From: Nelumbo lutea
Taxonomy: Eukaryota; Streptophyta; Magnoliopsida; Proteales; Nelumbonaceae
NCBI GenBank assembly: GCA_022828595.1
Contig: JAKGHH010000008.1
Location: forward strand, 24,544,378-24,608,377
Direction: 5' to 3'
DNA: 64,000 bases
Shown here: positions 9,900 through 21,800 of the stretch, piece by piece
Layout: every line of letters begins with the position of its first letter
Position numbering within the stretch: the first letter of the stretch is position 1
The notes under the pieces: model-generated
What the model saw: the letters and a program-made list of their open reading frames with translations, nothing else
What the model was told of the DNA's origin: nothing
Databases searched by the model: none
Program-made: the position numbers and the translations under genes

Positions 9900-12800
9900 C
9901 TGCAAAATATGAAAATCAATGAAAGGAATATTATTAACAGTTAACAAGAAATTTAGTGTGTTATATCTCCAGGATTGCAAGTTGGGTTGCCCGACTTGAG
10001 GATTTTCAATTACATCGGACTCAGGTTAGGGTTTGGTCCCATTGGAAATTTGACAAATTTCCAACCCAACCCAATCCAAGTTGCACCCCTAGTTATCTCA
10101 ATAAGTTGTTGGAGATAGGATATAAAATATAAAATTGAAATACACCACAAACATCTAATTTCTAATTTAGTTCATCAAGTCCCAAATTGTGACCTAGGAT
10201 GTTTTCTCACTTAAAGGATTCAAATCAAGTCAAAAAGATGGCAAAATGCCTTCTAATTATGAAATATTTTCTAGATTCTGGATCAACATGACATTTTTCT
10301 AAATGGCATCCACAATAGTGCTCTATCAAGAACCAACAACATAGCTAAAGGGGCTGGTCTGGGGCCCCAATCTGCAGGATTAGATGTTTGTTTTTTATAT
10401 AAGATACAAGAGGCTATTTTTATGTGCTTGGGCTACCCTTTTTCTCTCTTTATTACCTAAGATATTGTAGTTAATTAAAATCACTTTTTTAAATGCGACA
10501 ATGTAAATGTTTGTCATCATAGTGAAAGAAAAATGTATTCTTAGGGAAACTGATTACTCTCAATTCCCTCTTCTTTTCATGTACAGAGTACAAGGAAACC
10601 TGGGGAAGTTGTCCAGCATTTCTCATATACTAGGAATTAGGATTTCAATTCATAGGTTTTATTTTTTGGTGGGCACAAGGAGTTAAAGAAACTCGCATCC
10701 TCAAGAACTTCTAAGAGTATGCATATACTAGTTACTCCATCTTGCTCTTATAGAACCAAGGCAATTTGTGATATGAGTTACAAAACAGATTTCACCATTT
10801 AGATGGAAAAAATAGCTCCTCTTGTGGCAGAACACTATTTGGAGAAAGATTTTTGCTTCATTTATTTAATAAACTACTTAATTTCTAGTTACTAGCCTAA
10901 AGAACTTTGTAGAGTTGTAAAACAGGTCAGGCCGCCCGTGGGCCAACATGATTTGGATCGTGCCAGACTTAAGGGGTCCAGACACATAGGCTTTCACAAC
11001 ACAGCACACGAAAATGGCCTATCCCAGCACAGACCACACACACATTCATATAGATATAGATATAGATATAGATATAATGATAGATAGATAGATATAGTGA
11101 TATGTATACATACATAAATATATATATGTATATAAATTTTTATTTTCAATTTTATTATACTATTTTATTCCAATTTCATTGTAATTTTTTCCATTTTTAT
11201 TTTATTATTTCATATATGAACAATTGTATACATTAAAATTCATATGAAATCATATTTTAAGATATTGTTTTTCAATTTGTTGTTTATCTTGTTAATTTTT
11301 CATAGTTTTTTCAATTTAAAAAAGATAAGAAAAAGAAAAAATCATGCCAGCCCACAGCCTCGCCCCTCTTTTCACATTTGTGCCAAGCAGGCACGGCCCA
11401 CTACAGGCCCAACACAGCACAACCAACATTACAGCTCTACTTCTCTATAATCAGAAAAGCTATGGTATACTAAATAGGATAATGCTTCAAATGTTTCAAC
11501 TGGAAATTGGAAAATAATAGATAATGATTCAAGTGAATGCAACAAAGCCATAACTGGGTTTTAAGAAATAAGAAAAACAAACGCAAAGCACAGTAGCATC
11601 CTATTTTCTAGATTTTTGGACAGCATAAAAGAGTCTTTTTGGTCCATAATCTTGGTCAGTATATATGAGTTAAGTTCTGAAATCCAAAACCCTTGAGTAG
11701 AGTAGAAAGCCTTATGTGCTGATTTCGGCCAAGCTTCTTGTGAAAGGAAGAGTAGAAAGTTGGGGATTTCAGCAAGAGACAGAGGAAAGGGAAGAAAAGA
11801 GAAGAAGGTCGACTAGGATAGATTAACATAACCCTAGCCGCCAGCCCCTCATTCTATTTATAATTAACTTAAGTATGAGATATTACAAGGATGCCCTTAG
11901 TAGGGCGGCAACTCAAACTAAGTAATTACAGCTCTTTAAAAAATAAAAACTAATGGGCCCAAGGCCCAACAACATCTTAATTTAAAAGAAAATAAACTAA
12001 ACACAAGTCGGCCCACTCAACACTCCCCCTCAAGTTGGGAGTAGATGTCATACATCCCCAACTTGCGTAGATCATGCTCCAGCTTATTCTTTGCAACGCC
12101 TTTTGTGAGGACATCAGCAAGCTGCAGATCAGAAGAAATGTATGGAAGACAAACTTCTCCAGAAGTTACCCTTTCTCTGATAAAATGTCTATCTACTTCA
12201 ATGTGCTTAGTTTTGTCATGCTAGACTAGATTATGAGCAATATTAATTGCTGCCTGGTTATCGCAGTATAGCATCATAGGCTCTTCTGCCTGAACACCGA
12301 TTTCTTCCAACAGAGAACAGATCCAGAGAAGTTCTGAAACTCCATGTGCCATGGCCCTATATTCGGCTTCTGCACTTGATCTTGCCACAACTGTTTGTTT
12401 TTTACTCTTCCATGAGACTAGGTTACCCCCAACTAGGGTGCACACTCCTGAAGTTGATCTTCTATCATCGAGGCATCCTGCCCAGTCTGCATCTGTATAG
12501 GTCTCTAGCTTGAGCTATCCATGATCAGTAAACAATATGCCTCTACCTGGATGTCCCTTCAAATAAGCAAGGATCCTATCAACTACCTTCCAGTGCTGGT
12601 CTCGTGGAGCATGCATGTATTGGCTCACTACACTTACTGCATAGGAGATGTCCAGTCTTGTCGTGCACAAGTATAGTAGCCGACCCACAAGTCTTTGGTA
12701 CCTCCCAAGGTCCTTTACTGGTTCACCTTCTGATGCATTGATTCTATGGTTCTGATCAATGGGGGTGCTAGCTGCCTTTGTTCCAAGTTTCCCTGTTTCT

Positions 12801-15800
12801 TGGAGAAGGTCCAAGACATACTTCCTTTGAGAGATAAAAATTCAATGTTTCGATCTTGCAACTTCAATGCCTAAGAAGTATCTCATTCTCCAAGGTCCTT
12901 AATCTCAAATTCCTCATGCAGGTTCCTCTTCAAACTATCAATCTCACTCAGATATTCCCAGTGACAACAATATCATCCACATAAACAATTAGGATTGACA
13001 CCAAGGATCCCCTACGCTTCACAAACAAGGTGTGATCAGATTGAGTTTGAGTGTAGCCAAAAACAATCGGGGCCTTTCTGAATCTGTCGAACCATGCTCT
13101 GGGGGATTGTTTCAAGCCATATAGTGACTTCTTCAGCTTGCATACCTTTCCCTCTTTAGAATTATCATAAAAACCAGCTGGAAGATCCATATACACCTCT
13201 TCTTGTAGATCCCCATTTAGGAAAGCATTCTTCACATCCAGTTGAAACAAGGGCCAAGAGTATGAGGCAACAAGAGAAAGGAGTATCCGAACAGAGGTCA
13301 TCTTTGCAACTGGTGCAAAGGTCTCTAGATAATCAATGCCATAGGTCTGTGTGTATCCTTTTGCAACAAGTCTTGCCTTGTACCTCTCTATGTTTCCATC
13401 TGCCTTATACTTTACTGTGCAAACCCATCTGCATCCAACTATCTCATTGCCTTCTAGTAGGTTCACAATCTCCCATGTCTGATTCCTAATCAAAGCCTCC
13501 ATCTCTTCTTGCAAAGCTGCCTTCCACTCAGGTTTGGAGAGAGCCTCACTAACACCCTTGGGTATAGACACCAAATCAAGAGAAGAGAGAAAAGCACGGT
13601 AGGAAGGAGAAAGTCCACTGTAGGATAAGTATTGTGATATGCAATGGGCAGTGCACTTCCTCTTCCCTTTTCTAAGAGCAATAGGGAGATCAAGGTTATC
13701 TGTAATAGTGTTAGTGGGACCAATGGGAACTGAAATAGTAGAGGAATCAAGAGGAATACCTGGATCTGTATCAGCCGAATCTAGAGTCTCCAAGGGATCG
13801 ACAGGAAGTGGTGTGAGTTCTGTTGTAGTGGAATCAACCTCCTTATGAAGTCTCTACCGTGAATAATATTGTGAGACGGAACGCAAAGGGGGTGGCAAGG
13901 TAGGTGACATCGGATGGTTGTCAAGCACAGTAGTAGACACAGGAACTAGAACTAGGAGAGGGATAGACTGCTGACTTACTTCTCCAAAACACTCTCCCTG
14001 AGAAGGATTCCTTGAGAAGAAGTATGTAGATTCGAAAACGGTGATGTCCATAGTAACAAACCGGTTCCTAGAGACTGGATCATAGCAGCGGTACCCTTTC
14101 TGATTCTATGCATATCCAAGGAAGACACATTTCTTTGCCTTGGGATCAAGCTTTGAATGGTAAGGACCAAGAATATGCGAAAAGCAGACACACCCAAACA
14201 CCCTTAGAGATATATGAAACATCTCCCCCTGAAGAAAAAGAAAGCTGAATGGAGTGCTGAATCCAAGTATACGAGAAGGCATCATATTAATCAGATATAC
14301 TGCCGTGAGAACAACATCACCCCAAAAACGAACCGGAACTGTCGCTGTGATCATCATGCTTCTTGCCATCTCAACACTATGTCTAGTTTTTCTCTCTGCA
14401 ACACCATTCTGCTGTGGACTGTAGGAGCAGTTACTCTGATGGACAACACCATACTCCAACAGATATGAGGCAAGATGTCTCTCAAAATATTCCCTAGCAT
14501 TGTCAGATCTGAACATCTTGATTCTAGTTCCAAACTGTGTTAATACCATCTGATGGAATTGCCTCACCAAGGATGGCACCTCATCACGTGATTTCATCAA
14601 GTAAATCCAAGAATGTCGAGAGAAATCATCCACAAACAGAAGAAAATAGCGATAGCCGCCCATTGAGGGAACATGATAAGGGCCCCACACATCCGAATGA
14701 ATAACATCAAAAAGAGAAGAACATCTTTTATTACTCGGTTTAAAAGAGTGTCTACAATGCTTTTCAAGTTCACAACCTTCACACTTCAACCTTGATAGAC
14801 TCACAGACTCAAACAGTTTTGGAAACAAAGAACTTAAAGAAGAAAAAGACAAATGACCTAGACGATTATGCCAAAGTATGATCCGATCCACAAGTTTTGA
14901 CTCACTGTCCTTGGAAACATGATGACTTTGGTGAATTGGAAGAGTATCCAGGAGATAGATTCCATTCACTTCACGACCACTCCCAATCGTCCTCTTTGAA
15001 TCCAGATCCTGCAAAATACAATGTCCAGGAGAAAAAATTATTGAGCAGTTCAGATTCTTAGTCAAACTACTAACAGATCCCTTCCCAGCAATAGAAACAT
15101 GGGATCCATCAGCTGTGGAGACCCTATCTCTGCCAGAACTGAGCTGGTAAGAGGAGAAAATGGTGGAGCAATGGATCATGTGCTCTGAGGCTCTAGCAAT
15201 AGGAACATAGTTTGCAGTGGCATGTGGACTACCTGTGTGGGCAAGGGAGGTAGAGTGAGTTCCACCTGTGCTACCTGTACCTTGTTGTCCGGTTGCGGCT
15301 GAATTGGAACTAGTTGTATCCCTCTGATTCAGAAGTAACCCAAACCTCTCAAGCTCGGCCCTTACTGCAGCAGCTGCAACAGACTCCAAGGCAACTGTAG
15401 TAGGGGGGCCAGAGTGTCACCAGTAACTGCCATATGTGCATTTCCTTTCTTATTCTTCAATCTGGTCGGCACAAGATGTGAGTGAAGCTTCCAGCAAGTA
15501 TCTCTTGTATGCTTTGGTTTCTTACAGTAGTCACAGACTAAGTCCCTTTTGTCTTCCTTCTTGTTCTCATTGCCATTCTGTTTAGGTTTCACAGTACTTA
15601 CCATAGCAGACTGATCAAACATGAGATTCTTCATCATTACATCCCTCTTGCACTCCTCTCCTAACACGAATGCATATGCTTGGGAGAGAGTGACACTGTC
15701 CCTGGAAAGAAGATGTTGTCATGCAATGTCATACTCAAGGTTAAGGCCAGCAAGGAATTCGAACACCCTATACTTCTCTAAGTGTCTTTGATAGATAGCT

Positions 15801-18800
15801 GCATCCTTGGTGGTTTCCCAAGCAAAGGTCTCTAGATGGTCAATCTCCTGCCACAGGGTCTTAAGGACTGAAAAATAAGCTGCAACAGATCTATCTCCCT
15901 GCCTAGTAGCAATAATCTGATTTCTCAGTTGATAAGCCCTAGCAACATTCTCCTTCTGTGAATAGGTCTCTGCAACCCCATCCCATATCTCCTTAGCAGT
16001 GTTTGCCCATAAAAAGTTTTTACTTATATGTGGCAACATAGAATTACACAACCATGTCATTACCATATAATTTTCTTGCACCCATCGGGAGTTGCCAGTT
16101 TCGGATTTTACCTCTTCACCAGTAATATACCCCAATTTTCCACGAGCCCCAATGGCCATCTTTGCAGATTGGGACCATTCCAAGTAATTTGTACCATCCA
16201 ACCTAACTGTAGTAATGGTTCCGGCTCCAAAGGGGTCTCCAGCACCTCCTCCCACTGGTCCCATTTCATTCCCGGGCTTATATTAAACTCTGTGTCCCTC
16301 CATGTGTCTCAAAGAGGTATTGAAAACAACTAAAAAATGCAACAAGAATAAACAGAATACCTTCTGGAACCAACGACACTCCTTTGGTGTCCTAGACTTT
16401 CTTCCCACGAAAGATTCCTTTTCGGTGGGATGGGGAGAAGAGAGAGAAGAAGCAACCGCCCTCTCTAGAGGCCTCCAAACCACATGGAACTTGAATCGCC
16501 CCTTACAAAAAACCCAGAGGAACCATAAAAAATAGGGTGCCACTACCTAGGTCAAAATTGAAGAGTCCAACAAAATCATGACTCTTCCCCTTTCTCCAGT
16601 TTTTCCTGATTTTGATGAAAAACCCTAGACCAGCTACAGGGCATACAGATCCATCAAGAAAATCCAAAAACTGGGCTTACCTAAAAGCTTCGATCAGCCT
16701 CTTAAATCTCCATGCAGTCGGCCGATCTAGGGCTACAGGAACGAATCTCTTCAAGAACCTTCAACCTGCTCTGATACCAAGTAGAAAGCCTTATGTGCTC
16801 ATTTCGGCCAAGCTTCTTGTGAAAGGAAGTGTAGAAAGTTGGGGATTTCAGCAAGAGACACTCAACAAGTAGAAATAAGAACAAGAAATTTGGGTAAATT
16901 AGAATAAATTCGGTTTATATGACCCCATTCCCCTTTATTTGTATTTTAACTAGAAAGTTATCCTAGCAGACAAAACTTCCATTGACGGAAACCCTCAGGA
17001 TTAACTATATGGCCATATAAATGAACAACTCCATATAACCTGACAATAATATGTTGTTATTTAGACCTACTCTATCAATTATCTTTAGTAGGTGTTTCAT
17101 ATATTTTAATAAGTCCACTAATCCGTCAAAAAATGAATATCTACTCAAAATTTTATGGTTTCTTCAAGGATTGTAGTTATTAGTTTTTCTTCACTTGTAT
17201 TTCAAAGTGCCAAGGAAAAGGCCATTCTAGAATTTAGAGCAATCATCGCAAGTGCATAGAAAGTATGCCAGTATAATTTTAGCCTCAGAAGTTGATGAAA
17301 CTTACTGAAAGAAGCGTGATAAAAGAATTCTCTAAGGTTTTCCAAGACCTCCAAGAATTTGAAAGATATAAGCTCTTTAAATATGGTCTAGGTTTGGTTC
17401 AAAAATAATTCAAAGAGATAGGACAAACGCAGTGTTTGGTATGCCATAAGGGCTTCTACTCAAGTGTTACTTTCTTTATTGTAATTCATGTTGTTTCTTG
17501 TTTAAAGAATTTAAAGTCATCTCAGTTCGCATTGTAGTGAGAAAATAAGGTTTCCTGCTAGTATATGCTTTAACAACTAATTAAAAAGACAAAATAAACT
17601 AGGGCTAAGAGGCTTCAGTAAGAGGTATCAAATAAAATAACATTGCATGACTTGTTAAAAGGAAAAACAAATAAAATAACATGAAAGGTCAACAGGAAAA
17701 GGCATTATCCTCACAAAAAAAAAGAGAAAGATATAAATCACCTTTAACAGACCAAGCCGAAAATAGGGCCATCCATATGCACAACAAATTGCTTTAAACA
17801 AGGATGGCTGGGAAGAATTTTTACATTGTTCAGCCACCCAACAGCTTCGCAATGTACTATGGCAAGAGGAAGGATTCAACTCAGTAGGTAGCTGAACTAA
17901 ATCTTCAAAGTCAAGCTGCTTTGTCACACCACGATCCATTACCGGACTTATAGACTTGAAAGTCAGAAGATGCCAATAGTTATGAATCGTTTCCTGTGAT
18001 GAGGAAGGGGGAAAAACTATGAACATGGAAATATCCTTAAGAAAAAGAATAAAAAAATAAAGCATCAATAAACAACTAATGACATCCAATTTTGGCTCAC
18101 AAACAACTAATGACTAAAGAAAAGCATTAGTATCTTAGATAAAGCTAGGATGATAGTAAAAGACATACAAAATGTCTAAGATGGCCTTCCTCTGAATCCA
18201 AGGCACTTGAGATGAGATTTTCTTCTAGTGAACCACAATTTCTGCAAATAAACATTACATATAATCGATGATCTTAGTAACACTGGGAGAATTTAGAAAC
18301 AACTTTTTTATGTTTTATATTTCACACATTCAATTTCCGTCCCTCCCCAGACCCCGCATTGGCAGGAGCCTCATGCACTGGGCTGCCCTTTTATTAGTTA
18401 ATTCTTATACAAATAAATGAGCTAATAGATATATACATACATAGGCATGAGGTCAGTTCCAATACCTTTAGATGTGTGAGGCATAAGCCTTAAAGTATGA
18501 AGTTTAAGCCTCATGAATACTTCCAAGAAAAACATCAAACTAAGATAGTAAGATGAAGATTGAGGATAATTATAGAAATATGAAGAAAAGTATATTCTCA
18601 AAAATGAAGAGCATATTAATGAATAATGATCACACAAGCAAGGACAATGAGAATATTAGGAGCTTAGAGAAAGATCTGTCACATTCCTATACACTGTTTA
18701 ATATTATTATGAAAATATAAATGTTATATAGTACCTCACAGTGGTTTTAAATATATTGAAGAATAGAGACAGCCAACATACTGTCATACATTTACATACA

Positions 18801-21800
18801 TACACACATAAAAGGCATCTGAAAGTTTCGGGAATATGCCTTATACTTTAAGGTATTAGACTCTAAGGTTGAGAATTGTGGCTCTCTCTTGAATCATGCC
18901 TTGAGGATAACCTCAAGGTCTAAGCTTCATGTGCCTTTTAAACCAGATTGATATCCATCACTGTTAGAATTTGGGCATCTCATAATTACAAGTCAATGAT
19001 CATATGTAAATATGTAATAGTAATATACCTAAATGCTTTTATATTTGTTTATGGATTAGCAATATAATTGCTCAATTACTATTACATACTTATTTCTATG
19101 TCAGGAAAGGAATCCATATTCATTTTAAGACTGGATATTGCAGTCAACTTTCACATATTTCATGAAGAATATCTAGCATATCTTAAGAGATTATTGGAGG
19201 TTGAAAATCTAAAAATAGTAACTGGTAACAGGACAATTTTTTGGTACAACACAAGGTTAATGAAAATATATTTTCAATGTGATATATCTCACAGTAATAG
19301 AAGAATTTGGGAAAATATTCAAATATATATCACTTACCTACTTTTATAAGATGATTGCATTACTCTGATGATGTTGACAAATAGTCCAAATATGATATCA
19401 ATCACCATAGAACAACTGTCTTTAAGACATTGTATAACCTGTCACATGGAACTGGTAATAAATGCTAGAACAACTCTCTTTAATACACAACTTTGAACAT
19501 TAATATTTTAGACCAAAGATACTTCTTTAGTAGAGGATGGAGATTTGTCTAGTAGTGAGAAACCGAGAAAGTAAAAGTTGCAGATGGTGCACTTATTTAC
19601 TAGAGGAGGGAGATTTTCGGATTCATTCAACATCCTCCTTTCCTTATATCTTGCATTCCCCCACTTGTACTCATATTTCTATTTTGCTGCCTGTTAGAGT
19701 ATCACTTTATCTTTTTCTATCAACAGTATCACCAAATCTTTAATCTGCAATATAAATATTTGTCCTCCCATTTTGTTATCCAGTACTTGCACTCAAGGAG
19801 GATGACTAGGAGAAATTTTTTTGCGATATCTTTTTCTATCAACAATATCTACCTTCTTGAAGAGTCTCTAGCTCAGTATGAAGCTCACAAATATAGTACT
19901 ACCACGAGAACTATTAAAAGACCAAGTAATATGTTGGCATTGTAAGTTAAGAGAAGTTGATCCTACAGGTTTTTGGTCATGATCTTTTAAATATTCAATA
20001 TGAGATGAGATCTCTAATTTTGCAAAATAGGGGTCATAATTTGGTACAATGGTGAAATCTTGGGATGATAAGCATGAGAAGATGGTTTTGACTTTTGAGT
20101 CTGAGAGTTCCCACTTCATTCAAGAAAATTCCAAAGGTTAGGTCCATAACCAGCTCTCACCCTTTTTAAGACCCCAGATAGTCAGGACCAGAATTGGGTT
20201 ATGGCCCTTGTTAACAGCTGACCTATAATTGTGTTTTTGGTCTTTTCTTCCTTATTTATTATAATATAGTTAGTCTCTCTTGTCCTATTTTAAGTTGTGT
20301 GCCCATACTTAATTAGGGGAATTCTAGTCATTGTAATTCTTTTAAGTAATGTATAAATACTAGCCAACCGGACTGAGGAGACAGATTTTTCTCTCCAGTT
20401 TTCTCTTTCTTCTTCGTTCTCTCTTCTTCTCTTTTCTTGGGACTCTTCCTATGTTGTTGCCTATTACTTCTAGACATAACAGCAGGTCTGAACCATTGTT
20501 TCAGTCCTTGTATTAAAGTCTGCAAAATATTGTCATAGTTCATATCCTTTAAGGTCTAAAAGAAGTGAAGTTCTACTTACAGTGGTTGTATCACAAAAGA
20601 AAGGTAGCAATGGCCTTTTCTAAAATTGTTTGGGCTTTCTATGCAATATGAACAGATGAAAACCTTTTGGCTTGAAGGTTACATGTATAACAAAAGAAAG
20701 GACAGGTGGCAATCTAGAAACATCCCATTGTTGATAAGAGCAAACCCCTAGTTAGTAATCAAAAAGAATTATTTTGAAAGATAAAAGTACTGTTATGTAT
20801 TACCTTTTTATCTTTTCAAACAAGAGGGTTTTCTGGCCTTTTCAATGAACCCAGTCTATAAAAACTTGGCAAATCAGCCCCCACAAACTTGAAAGAAAAG
20901 AAAAGGAAATTTTCCATCTCAAAGGACGGAGCCCATACTGCTGGTCCAAAACCTTTCACATAGGAAATAGTTTTTCCATATCAGATTCTTGATTATAATC
21001 TGATTACTAATATCTCCAGAATCTGAAATCCTTAATTATTCTACTTTTGGTAGGGTTTGGAATTGCCCTATTAGCATTTATGAATGTCTTGGAAGATTCC
21101 TTTGTTTTTCTTGTGGTTGTTGTATATCTTGAGTGCCCTCCTCTCATATACTCTTTTGTACCTTTCTCTTAGTTAATAAGCTTTATTATTTATTTATTAT
21201 CAAAAAAAGAACATCTAAAACAGGCACAGAGATAGGCTCAAGATCATAACTAATCAGGTTAATTGAATGTTTTTTACTGAAAATTTAAGTTAGCAATCAT
21301 AATCATAGGTCAACCACTAATGCTTCAATATGAAAAGATGAGTTTTATTCATGCCCAGACAAGGACAGGAAATGTTTTCACTATTTGTTTATGTCAAGAG
21401 AAGAAACTAAACCTACATATAAAACAACATAAGAAGAAATTAAATATTTAAATAAAATTAAAAAAGAAATGATTGAGTTACCTCTAATGAAGAAAACACT
21501 GTATGTAAATGAGGAATCCCGAAAAGAGGTCTTGCAATCCACCAGAAACAAAGGACGCGATCACAAAATATGAAGAACCAATTTTCACACTTTGAGAAGA
21601 GAATAATGGTGGCCTAAAATTTAAGAATTCAGAAGACAGGGGTGAGGGGGAGGGAGGGAAGGAGAAGAATCCAAGATCAAAGAACCCGTAGCTTCTAAAA
21701 ACTTCTTAGGATTTTCCAGCAACTTAAGTTCAAGAATCTTACCCAAGTTAATAACTGAGAACATCTAAAAAACCATTCATGATATATGGTATGCTTTCCT

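Larger units (their letters stand above)
11701..16867 (-). mobile_element. Ty1/copia retrotransposon in intron 8, with 5-bp TSD and internally deleted 5' LTR
   Basis: The element of about 5.2 kb is flanked by AGTAG at 11696-11700 and 16868-16872. On the minus strand it reads 5' LTR (16867-16780), primer-binding site (16779-16769), leader, gag, pol, polypurine tract (12034-12023) and 3' LTR (12022-11701). The LTRs start TGTTGAGT and end TTTCTACT, so the termini are TG...CT. In the 82 positions that both LTRs share next to the primer site I count two differences, so it is probably younger than the nested element. It is in sense orientation with the ABCC13-like gene. Confidence 0.94.

Noticed and set aside
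17655..18089. 144-codon minus-strand ORF as a stand-alone small gene
   Set aside because: Only its middle is coding. It is exon 8 of the ABCC13-like gene read through into both introns; acceptor and donor sites fit the family exactly.
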